Source of the DNA: Herbaspirillum sp. CF444
Lineage (GTDB): Bacteria; Pseudomonadota; Gammaproteobacteria; Burkholderiales; Burkholderiaceae_D
Assembly: GCF_000282135.1 (NCBI RefSeq)
Contig: NZ_AKJW01000059.1
Span: 62,001-126,000 of the forward strand
Direction of reading: 5' to 3'
DNA: 64,000 nt
Shown: piece by piece, positions 7,630 to 15,673 of the stretch
Layout of the letters: the number at the start of each line of letters is the position of its first letter
How positions within the stretch are numbered: the stretch's first letter is position 1
The notes under the pieces: model-generated
What the model saw: only the letters and a program-made list of their open reading frames with translations
What the model was told of the DNA's origin: nothing
Database searches by the model: none
Position numbers and translations under genes: made by a program

Positions 7630-8858
7630 ATGCTTTCCAGTGCCGTCAGGCGGCGCTTGCTTTCGCTGACGAAGGGATTGCTCTGGTCCCAGGCATAGCC
7701 GGCCAGGATGGACGAAATCATGCGGCGGATCGCCGGCTCCTGGTTTTCGTGGAAGATGATTTTCTGGAAGCCGCCGGCATACCAGGATTCGACGAAGGTG
7801 CGGAAGGTGTCGACGCCGCTTTTCAGCGGCTTGGCATAGTCGTTTTCCCAATCCACCGCTTCTCCGGCGAGCATGCGCGTCAGGGTATCCGTCGCCATGC
7901 TGGCGGATTTCAACGCAATGGTGACGCCTGACGAGAAAATCGGATCGAGGAACTCGCCGGCATTGCCGAGCAGGGCGTAGTTCTTGCCCCATAGCGACGT
8001 CACGTTGGCGGCGTAGCCGGAGATGGTGCGCGCCGGGGTATCCCACTCGGCGTGTTGCAGCAATGCACGCAAGGCCGGGTCTTGCATGACCAGCGTGCGC
8101 AGCTTCGTCGTCTCGTCGCCGGGAATGCCGGCGAGGAAGGACGCTTCCGCCACCACGCCGATGGAGCAGCGGCCGTGCGCGAACGGAATCAGCCAGTACC
8201 AGACGTCGTGGTGTTCGGGATGCACCGTGACGCGGATTTTGTTGCGGTCGAATTGGCTATCGCGGATGCCGTCGGCGATATGGGTGAAGTAAGCGCCGCG
8301 CAAAGGGAAACCGGACGGCCGCTCGAGGTCGAGCAGACGCGGCAGCACGCGGCCGAAACCGCTGGCGTCGAGGATGAAGCGGGATTCGATGGTGTATTCG
8401 CGACCGTCGGCATCGCGCACCTGCGTGCGTGGGCGTTCGCCGTCCAGGTCGACTGCGGTCACGGTCTGGCGATAGCGTATCTCGGCGCCTTGCAGTTCAG
8501 CTTGCCGCGCCAGCAGATGATCGAAATCGGCGCGTTGCACCTGATAGGTCGTGCCCCAGCCCGGCGAATGCTTGTCGCGGAAATCGAAAGAAGTCCGGCG
8601 TTCGCCGCACACGAAGGAGGCGCCGTTCTTGAACTGGAAGCCATGCTCCACCACCGCTTGCAGCATGCCGGCCTGTTCCAGGTAGGCCATGCTTTGCGGC
8701 AGCAGGCTCTCGCCGATGGAAAAACGCGGGAACTGCTCGCGTTCGATGACCAGCACCTGGTGGCCGCGACGGCGCAGCAGCGCGGCTGCGACCGCACCGG
8801 CAGGGCCGGCGCCGATGATCAGGATGTCGTGTTGCTCGATGTTGCTAGCTGGCGTCAT
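7620..8858 (-). CDS. FAD-dependent oxidoreductase, tryptophan-halogenase-like
   Basis: 412 residues from the ATG at 8858, which overlaps the exporter stop by 14 bp. The FAD-binding GxGxxG is at residues 16-21 (IGAGPAG). The motifs GESLLP, WYWLIPF and FLDPIFSSG are typical of the flavin-dependent halogenase/geranylgeranyl-reductase-like group. Two Ser replace the usual SSG/SGxA pattern partly, and the WxWxIP halogenase motif is only approximate (VWYWLIP), so halogenation cannot be claimed. Related genes occur in APE clusters and presumably oxidise or hydroxylate the aryl head or the chain. Confidence 0.85.
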   Translation of the reverse strand: MTPASNIEQHDILIIGAGPAGAVAAALLRRRGHQVLVIEREQFPRFSIGESLLPQSMAYLEQAGMLQAVVEHGFQFKNGASFVCGERRTSFDFRDKHSPGWGTTYQVQRADFDHLLARQAELQGAEIRYRQTVTAVDLDGERPRTQVRDADGREYTIESRFILDASGFGRVLPRLLDLERPSGFPLRGAYFTHIADGIRDSQFDRNKIRVTVHPEHHDVWYWLIPFAHGRCSIGVVAEASFLAGIPGDETTKLRTLVMQDPALRALLQHAEWDTPARTISGYAANVTSLWGKNYALLGNAGEFLDPIFSSGVTIALKSASMATDTLTRMLAGEAVDWENDYAKPLKSGVDTFRTFVESWYAGGFQKIIFHENQEPAIRRMISSILAGYAWDQSNPFVSESKRRLTALESICA

Positions 8859-11256
8859 GAGAGTACGGCTGTAAGCCGGCAAAACAGGGTGAAGCAAGCC
8901 AGACCAAGGCCATGCCGATCAGCATGGTCAGCCCGAATGCGTGCAATGGAGGACTGCTGCTGAGAGCCAGCAATCCGAAGGAGAGCAAGGCGCTGATTGC
9001 CGACAAGCCAACCGTCAGCCAGGCGGAACGCCGATGGCGCTCCGTGGGTTCCTGCAGGAAAATGCCGTAATCGACGCCGAGCCCCAGTAGCAACAGACAT
9101 GCCAGTACATGGAATAGTTGCAAGGGCTGGCCGGTTACGCCAAACAGCGCCAGCGTCGCCAATGTCGCCAGTAGCGGCGGCGCAATCGCGCGCCAGGCAG
9201 CGCGGCGATAGCGCAAGGACAGCAGCACGAAAATGGTGGCGTATGCCGCCAGTAAAGCCCAGGTCATGTATTGCCGGTAATAGCTCAGCACGGAGGAAAT
9301 GTCCGCTACCTTGTCGACCCACTGCACGCCGTCGATTTTTGGAGCCACGTCGGCCAGCACCTGCAACTGGCGATAATCGCCCAGGCCGCGCACCGCGACG
9401 ATGCTGGCGTATCGGTCTCCAGTCTTGCCCAGCCACAGATGACGCCAGGGCTGACCGGCCGGCGAGGCGATGAAGGCATCCGGCAACAAGGGTTTGCTCT
9501 GCGCCAGCAAACGTTGCCGCAGGTCTTGTTGCCATTGCCCGCTCTCATCGATGGCAGTCGCAATGGCGGCGAGCGCGCCTTGCGGCGCCAGCAATTTGTC
9601 GACAATCAGGTCGTGGTCGGCGTGTTGCTGCTGCTGCGACGGCACCCAGTTGGAAACCGCTTGCACGCCGCCGATCAGCTTTTTGTCGATGACGGTTTGC
9701 AGTTGCCGCTTCAGTTGTTCTTCGCGTTGCAGGACGATTTCGGCGGACTCGCCGCGCACCAGATAAAACTGCGCCGGCGTCGGCGTGTCGAGCAGTTTGC
9801 CGAGCTTGATCTGGTCGTCGAGCAGATGCTGCGGCGTTTTTTGCAAGGCGCGGATATCGTCGCTGACTTTCAGGCGCATCAGCCCGGCAACGACAAAGAC
9901 GGTGAACACCGCCAGCAAGACGAAACCGATGCGGTTGAAGCGGAATTGCGGCCATTTGACTATGCTGCGGCTATAACGGTCGGCCAGCGCGGTGCTGCGC
10001 AAGCTGTCGGCATGGATCAGCGCCGGGAACCACAGGATCACGGTCAGCCACGCAAACAGCAATCCCAGCACCGAGAACACCGCCATCTGGCGCAGTCCCG
10101 GGAAGGGCGTCAGCGCCATGCCGAGATAGCCGATGACCGCCGCCAGCAGCATCAGGCCGAGGCCGGGCAGCAAGCGGCGCAGCAGTTGGCGCGAATCCAT
10201 GTGCCGGTTCGTGCCGAGCCGCGCACACAGGAAATAAATCGCATAGTCCTGCGCGATGCCGACCAGGCTGGCGCCGAACACCAGCGTCAGCAGATGCAGG
10301 CGACCGAACAGCAACCAGCTGACGGACAGCGCGCCCAGGCAGCCGATGGCGATCGACAGGGCAATCAGCGCAATCGGCTTGAGCGAGCGGAACGTCAGCC
10401 ACATCAGCAGCACGATGCCGATCAGCGAACCGGCGCCGATGGTGGCCATTTCACTGCCGGCTTGTCGACTGCCTGCCGCGGCGTGGAGGATGACGCCGGC
10501 GGTGAGAACTTCCGCATCCGGCACGGATTGCTGTGCGGCTTGTGTGGCTTGGTCAAGCAGGGGAATGACTTGTTCCTGCGCGGAGATCGAGAAGGCCGAC
10601 GGTTGCAGATTCAGCAGCAGCAGGACGTAAGAGCGTCCGCCGCTTTCCACGAACAGGCGGCCGTCGCGCGGACGCACCGGCGTCTCTTGCGCGCGCGCCT
10701 GCACCCAGCCGCCGAACAGGCCGAACGGATCGTCCTGCCATGCGCCAAGTTTGGGGCCGCCGCTGCCGAACACGCCGTACATGGCGCTCAACGCCAGTTG
10801 GCTCCATTGCTGCGGCGAGTCGTTACGTAGCTTGTCGCGTTGCTCCTGCGTGAGCAGCATCAGGCGGCTCTGGTCGAAGGTCGACAGCCACGCGCCCTGC
10901 AATTGCGCGGCGTCGCCTGTCATCGCTTGCAACAGCGACGGCTGTTTGCCGATGACCGCTTCATACGCCGATGCGGCTTGCACGGCCTTGCTCCAGTCGC
11001 GCTCGCCGACGAGGACGACGACTTTTTGCTGGGCGCTGTCGACCATGTGCGCAAAGGCTTGCTGCATCGCGTCGTCATGTCGCGACGACGGCAGCAGGGC
11101 CAGGATGTCGGTGTCGGGACTGACACGCTGGACCAGCCACAGATACGCGTTGTGGCCGAGCAGCAAGGCGACGACCAGCAGCCATGCCAGCGCCAGGCCG
11201 CGCATCGCCTGGGGGGCCGTCGATGAGCCGGCGTCGCTGTCGGCGCGCTCAGTCAA
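8845..11256 (-). CDS. MMPL/RND-superfamily exporter (ApeM-type)
   Basis: 803 residues. The topology is that of an RND/MMPL transporter: one N-terminal helix (about residues 19-40), a large periplasmic loop to about 270, five helices up to about 430, a second helix and loop (about 445-650), and a final helix bundle to about 795. It probably lifts the polyene lipid from the inner membrane. The start is a TTG at 11256 overlapping the LolA-like gene by 8 bp; the next ATG (residue 18) directly before the first helix is possible but would leave a gap. The protein is in the range of APE exporters and has no partner adaptor gene nearby, as expected for MMPL proteins. Confidence 0.88.
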   Translation of the reverse strand: MTERADSDAGSSTAPQAMRGLALAWLLVVALLLGHNAYLWLVQRVSPDTDILALLPSSRHDDAMQQAFAHMVDSAQQKVVVLVGERDWSKAVQAASAYEAVIGKQPSLLQAMTGDAAQLQGAWLSTFDQSRLMLLTQEQRDKLRNDSPQQWSQLALSAMYGVFGSGGPKLGAWQDDPFGLFGGWVQARAQETPVRPRDGRLFVESGGRSYVLLLLNLQPSAFSISAQEQVIPLLDQATQAAQQSVPDAEVLTAGVILHAAAGSRQAGSEMATIGAGSLIGIVLLMWLTFRSLKPIALIALSIAIGCLGALSVSWLLFGRLHLLTLVFGASLVGIAQDYAIYFLCARLGTNRHMDSRQLLRRLLPGLGLMLLAAVIGYLGMALTPFPGLRQMAVFSVLGLLFAWLTVILWFPALIHADSLRSTALADRYSRSIVKWPQFRFNRIGFVLLAVFTVFVVAGLMRLKVSDDIRALQKTPQHLLDDQIKLGKLLDTPTPAQFYLVRGESAEIVLQREEQLKRQLQTVIDKKLIGGVQAVSNWVPSQQQQHADHDLIVDKLLAPQGALAAIATAIDESGQWQQDLRQRLLAQSKPLLPDAFIASPAGQPWRHLWLGKTGDRYASIVAVRGLGDYRQLQVLADVAPKIDGVQWVDKVADISSVLSYYRQYMTWALLAAYATIFVLLSLRYRRAAWRAIAPPLLATLATLALFGVTGQPLQLFHVLACLLLLGLGVDYGIFLQEPTERHRRSAWLTVGLSAISALLSFGLLALSSSPPLHAFGLTMLIGMALVWLASPCFAGLQPYSHDAS

Positions 11257-11878
11257 ACATGGCTCCTTCTTCGGGCGTCATGGCCTTGTCGCCGGTCTGG
11301 ATGCCGGAAAACACGATGTCGGTATGGTCGCCCGAGGCTTCTTGCATGGTGACCTTGTTGACGTAAGCGCCGCCGTCGAGCTGGATGTCGCCGATGGCCT
11401 TGGCCAGGCCCGGCTCGCGGGCCTTGAGGGCGACATGCCAGTTGCCGTTCTTGATGGTGCCGTCGAGTTCAAACAGCTTGTCGAGCTGGCTCAGGTCGCC
11501 TGACAGCAACGAGAACAGCACGTTGTTGATCATCTTGACGACGGGTTCCTGCTGGGCGTCGAGGCGCATGGCGACGCGGCCGTTTTGCATCTGCACGATG
11601 GCGTTGCGCGTGATGCGCAAGGTGTTCGGGAACGGTTGCAGGGTTTGCCACAGGATGCCCTTGCCGGTAGCAACGCAGAAGCGTCCGTTCGACAGCAGCG
11701 GTTTCTTGATGCCGGTCAGTTGCTTGGTCTGGTCGAAGCGGCCGCACATGATCGCCGGTTTGGCGAGCGCGGCCTGGATTTGCGCGACGGGTGCGGCGGC
11801 GTCGGCGGTGGCGCAGAATGCCGCCGTCACTGCCAGCGCGCCCAGTATCGTATGGAAAATGCGGAAAGAAAGAATCAT
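11249..11878 (-). CDS. LolA-like outer-membrane lipoprotein carrier protein (ApeL-type)
   Basis: 209 residues from the ATG at 11878 (4-bp overlap with the thioesterase gene). There is a signal peptide ending near CATADA at about residues 22-27, then a LolA/LolB-type beta domain; the run KPLLSNGRFCVATGKGILWQ resembles the LolA strand that precedes the lipid pocket. It probably ferries the polyene lipid across the periplasm from the MMPL exporter to the outer membrane. A Cys in CGRFDQ and another in RFCVATGK might form a disulfide. Start choice rests on the overlap; the open frame continues upstream without a sensible leader. Confidence 0.8.
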   Translation of the reverse strand: MILSFRIFHTILGALAVTAAFCATADAAAPVAQIQAALAKPAIMCGRFDQTKQLTGIKKPLLSNGRFCVATGKGILWQTLQPFPNTLRITRNAIVQMQNGRVAMRLDAQQEPVVKMINNVLFSLLSGDLSQLDKLFELDGTIKNGNWHVALKAREPGLAKAIGDIQLDGGAYVNKVTMQEASGDHTDIVFSGIQTGDKAMTPEEGAMFD

Positions 11879-12339
11879 GTCGGTTCCGGATAAGGTAAGT
11901 CCAGCTTTTGCCACAGCACGCGCGGGCTGACGAAGCACATTTCGCGCTTGTCCATCTGCACCGCCACCTGCGTGCTGACGCCGCGCGTGAGGCGCTGGCC
12001 GCTGGCGGCGTCGGTCACCAGGTATTCCATCTTCAGGCGGTTTTCCCATTCGGTGATGGCGGCGCGCACCTTGATGCGCTGGCGGAAAACCGCCGGGTTG
12101 GAGTAACGCACCTGCAGGTCGATGATGGGCCACATGTAGCCGGATTCCTTCATCGCCGCGTAGTTGTAGTCGATCTGGTCGAGCAGCGCGCAGCGGGCGG
12201 CTTCGAAGTATTCGATATAGCGGCCGTGCCAGACCACCTCCATCGGATCGAGGTCGTAGAACTGGATTTGCAGTTCCACCTCGACTTGCCAGGGTGAGTT
12301 GGCGAGCGTGATCTTGGCGTCGGCAGGCAGCTTAGTCAT
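11875..12339 (-). CDS. Acyl-CoA/ACP thioesterase, 4-hydroxybenzoyl-CoA thioesterase family (ApeK-type)
   Basis: 154 residues, a single hotdog domain. The catalytic region FYDLDPMEVVWHGRYIEYFE contains the Asp and the WHGRY of 4-hydroxybenzoyl-CoA thioesterases and YbgC. It should hydrolyse a thioester, either releasing the polyene from an ACP or removing misloaded acyl groups; which one is not visible. It overlaps the ammonia lyase stop by 8 bp upstream and the LolA-like gene by 4 bp downstream. Confidence 0.85.
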   Translation of the reverse strand: MTKLPADAKITLANSPWQVEVELQIQFYDLDPMEVVWHGRYIEYFEAARCALLDQIDYNYAAMKESGYMWPIIDLQVRYSNPAVFRQRIKVRAAITEWENRLKMEYLVTDAASGQRLTRGVSTQVAVQMDKREMCFVSPRVLWQKLDLPYPEPT

Positions 12340-13903
12340 ACAGGCTCCAGCTGCGTGCGCGGATGCGTTGCAGCAGCAGGCGCAGGTCCGGTTCCAGCAT
12401 GCGGTCTTCGGCGATCGGCGCGATGTCGGCAGAGAGCGCTTCCTGCATGGCGGCCAGACGTCCGCCCGGCAGATCGGCCAGCGGGGTTTCGGGTTGCAGC
12501 TCGCTGCGCAGCCAGACGCCCTGGCGCACGGTGATCAGCAACGCGGCGACGACTTGTTCCGTCAGTTCCAGCACGCGCAGGCAGTCGCGCGCGGCGATGG
12601 TGCCCATGCTGACCTTGTCCTGGTTGTGGCATTCGGTCGAACGCGAGAAGACCGAGGCCGGCATGGTCAGTTTCAGCGCTTCGGCGGTCCAGGCGGAGGA
12701 GCTGATCTGCAGCGCCTTGAGGCCGTGGTTGATCGCCGCGCGCGGTCCCTTGGCACCCGACAGGTTGGACGGCAGGCCGTTGTTGTAGCGGCTGTCGACC
12801 AGCAGCGCCATCTGGCGGTCGAGCAGGTCGGCGATGTTGGCGACGGCGTTCTTCATGCTGTCCATGGCGAAGGCGATATGGCCGCCGTAGAAATGGCCGC
12901 CGTGCAGCACGCGCTCGTTGTCGGGATCGATGATGGGATTGTCGTTGGCGCTGTTGAGTTCGTTCTCGATATTGCTGCGCAGCCATGGCAGCGCGTCGGT
13001 CAGCACGCCGATGACGTGCGGCGCGCAGCGGATCGAGTAGCGGTCCTGCAGGCGCTTTTCATTGCGCAGCGGTTGGTCGCAGGCCAGATCGGTCTGCAGC
13101 CAGCCGGCCACTTGCTGCTGGCCCGGATGCGGCTTGACCGAGAACAGCGTGGCGTCGAAATGGTGGGCGTTGCCGTCCAGCGAGAAGCTGGCCATGGCGG
13201 TGATGCGGGTGGCCAACCGGCACAGGTATTCGGCGCGTTGATACGCCAGGCAGGCCAGCGCGGTCATGACGGCGGTGCCGTTCATGATCGCCAGGCCTTC
13301 TTTCGGGCGCAGCCGCAGCGGCGTCATGCCGGCGGCTTGCAGGGCTTGTGCGGCGTCGGTTTGTTCGCCGTTCTTCCAGACCTGGCGTTCGCCGCACAGC
13401 ACGGCCGCGAGATACGACAGCGGCGTCAGGTCGCCGCTGGCGCCGACCGAGCCTTCGGACGGAATCAGCGGCAGCAAGTCGTTTTGCAGCAAGCCTTCGA
13501 TCTGTTTGAGCAAGCCGACGCTGACGCCGGAATAGCCCTTGCTGAGCGAGGTCAGGCGCGCGGCCAGGATGGCGCGCGTTTGTTCGGGCGTGAACACGCT
13601 GCCCAGGCCGCAGCCGTGATAGGTGTAGAGATGATGCGGCAGCTCGGCGATCAGCTCCGGCGGCACGGTCACCGTGCACGAATCGCCGTAGCCGGTGGTG
13701 ACGCCGTAGACCGTGCCGTCCTCGCGCAGCAGGCGATCGAGGAAGTCGGCGCCGCGCTGGATGCGCGCCAGGAAAGCGGGCGAGTCGGACAGTGCGGCAT
13801 GGGCGGAACCTGCTGCGATGGCGTTGACCTGCTCGATGGTCAGCGGCGTTTCGCCGAAGGTGACGAAGCCGGCTGCAGCAGCCGGAGATTCAGTGTGGGG
13901 CAT
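12332..13903 (-). CDS. Aromatic amino-acid ammonia lyase (HAL/PAL/TAL family)
   Basis: 523 residues from the ATG at 13903, a normal length. The Ala155-Ser156-Gly157 triad in GSVGASGDL forms the MIO cofactor, and Tyr66 sits in the usual YGVTTGYG loop. The residue pair that sets substrate choice reads His90-His91-Leu in LPHHLYTYHG; a His followed by Leu here is typical of tyrosine ammonia lyases, while Phe-Leu is typical of phenylalanine ammonia lyases. I infer that it makes 4-coumarate (or cinnamate), which the cluster's ligase loads as the aryl starter. Lyases of this sort are known from some APE and flexirubin clusters. Confidence 0.87.
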   Translation of the reverse strand: MPHTESPAAAAGFVTFGETPLTIEQVNAIAAGSAHAALSDSPAFLARIQRGADFLDRLLREDGTVYGVTTGYGDSCTVTVPPELIAELPHHLYTYHGCGLGSVFTPEQTRAILAARLTSLSKGYSGVSVGLLKQIEGLLQNDLLPLIPSEGSVGASGDLTPLSYLAAVLCGERQVWKNGEQTDAAQALQAAGMTPLRLRPKEGLAIMNGTAVMTALACLAYQRAEYLCRLATRITAMASFSLDGNAHHFDATLFSVKPHPGQQQVAGWLQTDLACDQPLRNEKRLQDRYSIRCAPHVIGVLTDALPWLRSNIENELNSANDNPIIDPDNERVLHGGHFYGGHIAFAMDSMKNAVANIADLLDRQMALLVDSRYNNGLPSNLSGAKGPRAAINHGLKALQISSSAWTAEALKLTMPASVFSRSTECHNQDKVSMGTIAARDCLRVLELTEQVVAALLITVRQGVWLRSELQPETPLADLPGGRLAAMQEALSADIAPIAEDRMLEPDLRLLLQRIRARSWSLYD

Positions 13904-14891
13904 GGTGGTTATCCAATGTGGGCAGGGCCCAGAAATCGTAAAAGTTGAACCATTGCAGCGGCGCTTGCAGGCAATGGTGTTCCAGGCGCGCGGCGTAGTC
14001 GGCCGCCAGTTCGCCGAGCAATTGGTCGCGCTGCTTGCGCGGCAACCGGATCCGTTCGCGAAAGCCTTCAAAGCAAAGCTCCGCGCCGTCGCGCGTGCGG
14101 CGCGAGAACATCAGGTAGACCGGGCAATTCAGCAGGCTCGCCAGCACATAGGGGCCGATGGGGAAGGGAGCCGTGTCTCCCATGAAAGGCGCAAGCGCCA
14201 CGCGCGGGTTGGGCGACACCGGAACCCGGTCGCCGGCGATGACGACGAATTCGCCGTGCGCGACCTTGTCGGCCAGGATGACGGCGGTGGCCGGCGTCAT
14301 CTCGGTGACCTGCATCAGGTTCATCTGGCTGCCCGGATCGAGCTGAGCCAGCATCTTGTTGAAGGCTTGTGCATGTTTGGTGTGCACCAGCACCGTCAGC
14401 TTGACGGTAGGGTGCCGGCGGCCGAGCACGCGGCATAATTCGAGATTGCCCAGATGCGTGCAAATCATGAGTCCGCCACGGCCTTGTGCGATGGCATCGG
14501 TGATGGTTGCGCGGCCATGGACGTGCACCTTGTCCATCGGGAACAAGCCGCCCCACAACAGCATCTTGTCGAGCAGGCTTTCGCCGAAGGCAGCGAAATG
14601 ACGGAATGCACCGCGCAGGCCGACCGGCATCGCCAACGTCGGATGCGCCGCGCGCAGGCGTGCAAGGTAATCGACGGAAGCTTTTCGCGCCAGAGGATTG
14701 CGCGCCATGTACCAGAGCAGCACCGGATACAGCATCAGCCTGAACGGCCAGCGGCCGAACAGGCGATAGACGAAAAACAGCAAGCGCATGCCGGCGACGA
14801 AGCTGACTTCGTTGATCTGCGCCCAATGTCTGCCGGATGGCGAGTGGGGCGGCCGGGGCTGCATGGTCGGTGTTTCCTTGTTCGTCATCAT
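13890..14891 (-). CDS. Lysophospholipid/LpxL-type acyltransferase
   Basis: 333 residues. One N-terminal membrane segment (about 34-65) precedes an LpxL/HtrB-like domain; the catalytic H(X4)E is in THLGNLELC (about residue 145), with further conserved blocks VIAGDRVPV and LASLLNCPVYLM. It transfers an acyl chain to a lipid acceptor at the inner face of the inner membrane. In APE clusters acyltransferases are thought to couple the polyene to a glycerophospholipid or sugar. Two adjacent ATG codons (14891 and 14888) could start it; the first gives an ATGA overlap with the glycosyltransferase. In E. coli the glycosyltransferase and an acyltransferase are said to be one protein; here they are separate but overlapping. 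Confidence 0.82.
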   Translation of the reverse strand: MMTNKETPTMQPRPPHSPSGRHWAQINEVSFVAGMRLLFFVYRLFGRWPFRLMLYPVLLWYMARNPLARKASVDYLARLRAAHPTLAMPVGLRGAFRHFAAFGESLLDKMLLWGGLFPMDKVHVHGRATITDAIAQGRGGLMICTHLGNLELCRVLGRRHPTVKLTVLVHTKHAQAFNKMLAQLDPGSQMNLMQVTEMTPATAVILADKVAHGEFVVIAGDRVPVSPNPRVALAPFMGDTAPFPIGPYVLASLLNCPVYLMFSRRTRDGAELCFEGFRERIRLPRKQRDQLLGELAADYAARLEHHCLQAPLQWFNFYDFWALPTLDNHHAPH

Positions 14892-15673
14892 GGCGCCGCC
14901 GCTCCTCGCACCATGGCAGACAGCTTGCGGGTCAGCAGCAGCGGCGCGCGCCACAGCATGCCGAAAAACAGCACGGCGTGCATGCGCGAGATCAGCGCGT
15001 TGTCGAACCAGACCCTGAAATGCGATACGCCGTCCGCCGGATAGCGCACGCGCGTGGGCAGGTTGATCACCTGCACGCCGCGCCAGTGCAAGCGCACCAG
15101 GATTTCGGTATCGAAATCCATGCGGCTGCCGATTTTTTGTGTCGCGGTCAGCGTCGTGACGACCGCCAGCGGATAGATGCGAAAGCCGCACATGGAATCG
15201 CGGATGTCGAAGGACAGCGTATTGATCCAGACCCAGACGTGGGTCAGGTAGCGCGCATACAGACGGCCCTTGGGCACGCTCGCGTCGTAGATCGGGCAAC
15301 CGTTGATGACCGCATGCGGATGGACGGCGCTCAATGCGGCGAAGCGGGAGATATCGGCGGTGTCGTGTTGGCCGTCGGCGTCGATCTGCAGCCCATGGCT
15401 ATAGCCTTGCTGCGCCAGATGGCGCAAGCCGGTCATGACGGCGTCGCCCTTGCCGCGATTGACGCCGTGGCGCAGAAGGGCGACTTGCCGCGGGTGGTTC
15501 GCCGCAAGCTGATCGAGCACGGCGGCGCACGTACTGTTGCTGCCGTCGTCGACCAGCACGCAGTGCAAGCCATGTTGCAGCACGGCTTGCAATACGTCCG
15601 GGATGGCGCGCTCGTGGTTGTAGACGGGGATGACGACACCGATCTTCGGTGCTTCTGTCGTTGTGGCGTTCAT
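14888..15673 (-). CDS. Family 2 glycosyltransferase
   Basis: 261 residues from the ATG at 15673 (4-bp overlap with the ligase stop). GT-A fold motifs: VIPVYN at about 14-19, VDDGS at 41-45 and the metal-binding DADGQH at 98-103. A C-terminal hydrophobic stretch (VLFFGMLWRAPLLLT) suggests membrane association. It resembles dolichyl-phosphate-mannose-synthase-like enzymes and probably adds a sugar to the polyene or to its lipid anchor. The donor sugar is unknown. Confidence 0.85.
   Translation of the reverse strand: MNATTTEAPKIGVVIPVYNHERAIPDVLQAVLQHGLHCVLVDDGSNSTCAAVLDQLAANHPRQVALLRHGVNRGKGDAVMTGLRHLAQQGYSHGLQIDADGQHDTADISRFAALSAVHPHAVINGCPIYDASVPKGRLYARYLTHVWVWINTLSFDIRDSMCGFRIYPLAVVTTLTATQKIGSRMDFDTEILVRLHWRGVQVINLPTRVRYPADGVSHFRVWFDNALISRMHAVLFFGMLWRAPLLLTRKLSAMVRGAAAP

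Noticed and set aside
7620..8858. Calling the FAD enzyme a halogenase
   Set aside because: It shares the fold and several motifs, but the WxWxIP motif is only approximate and no flavin reductase is encoded nearby.
12299..13948. A 549-codon plus-strand open frame opposite the ammonia lyase
   Set aside because: Antisense shadow; low-complexity translation rich in Gly, Arg and Gln.
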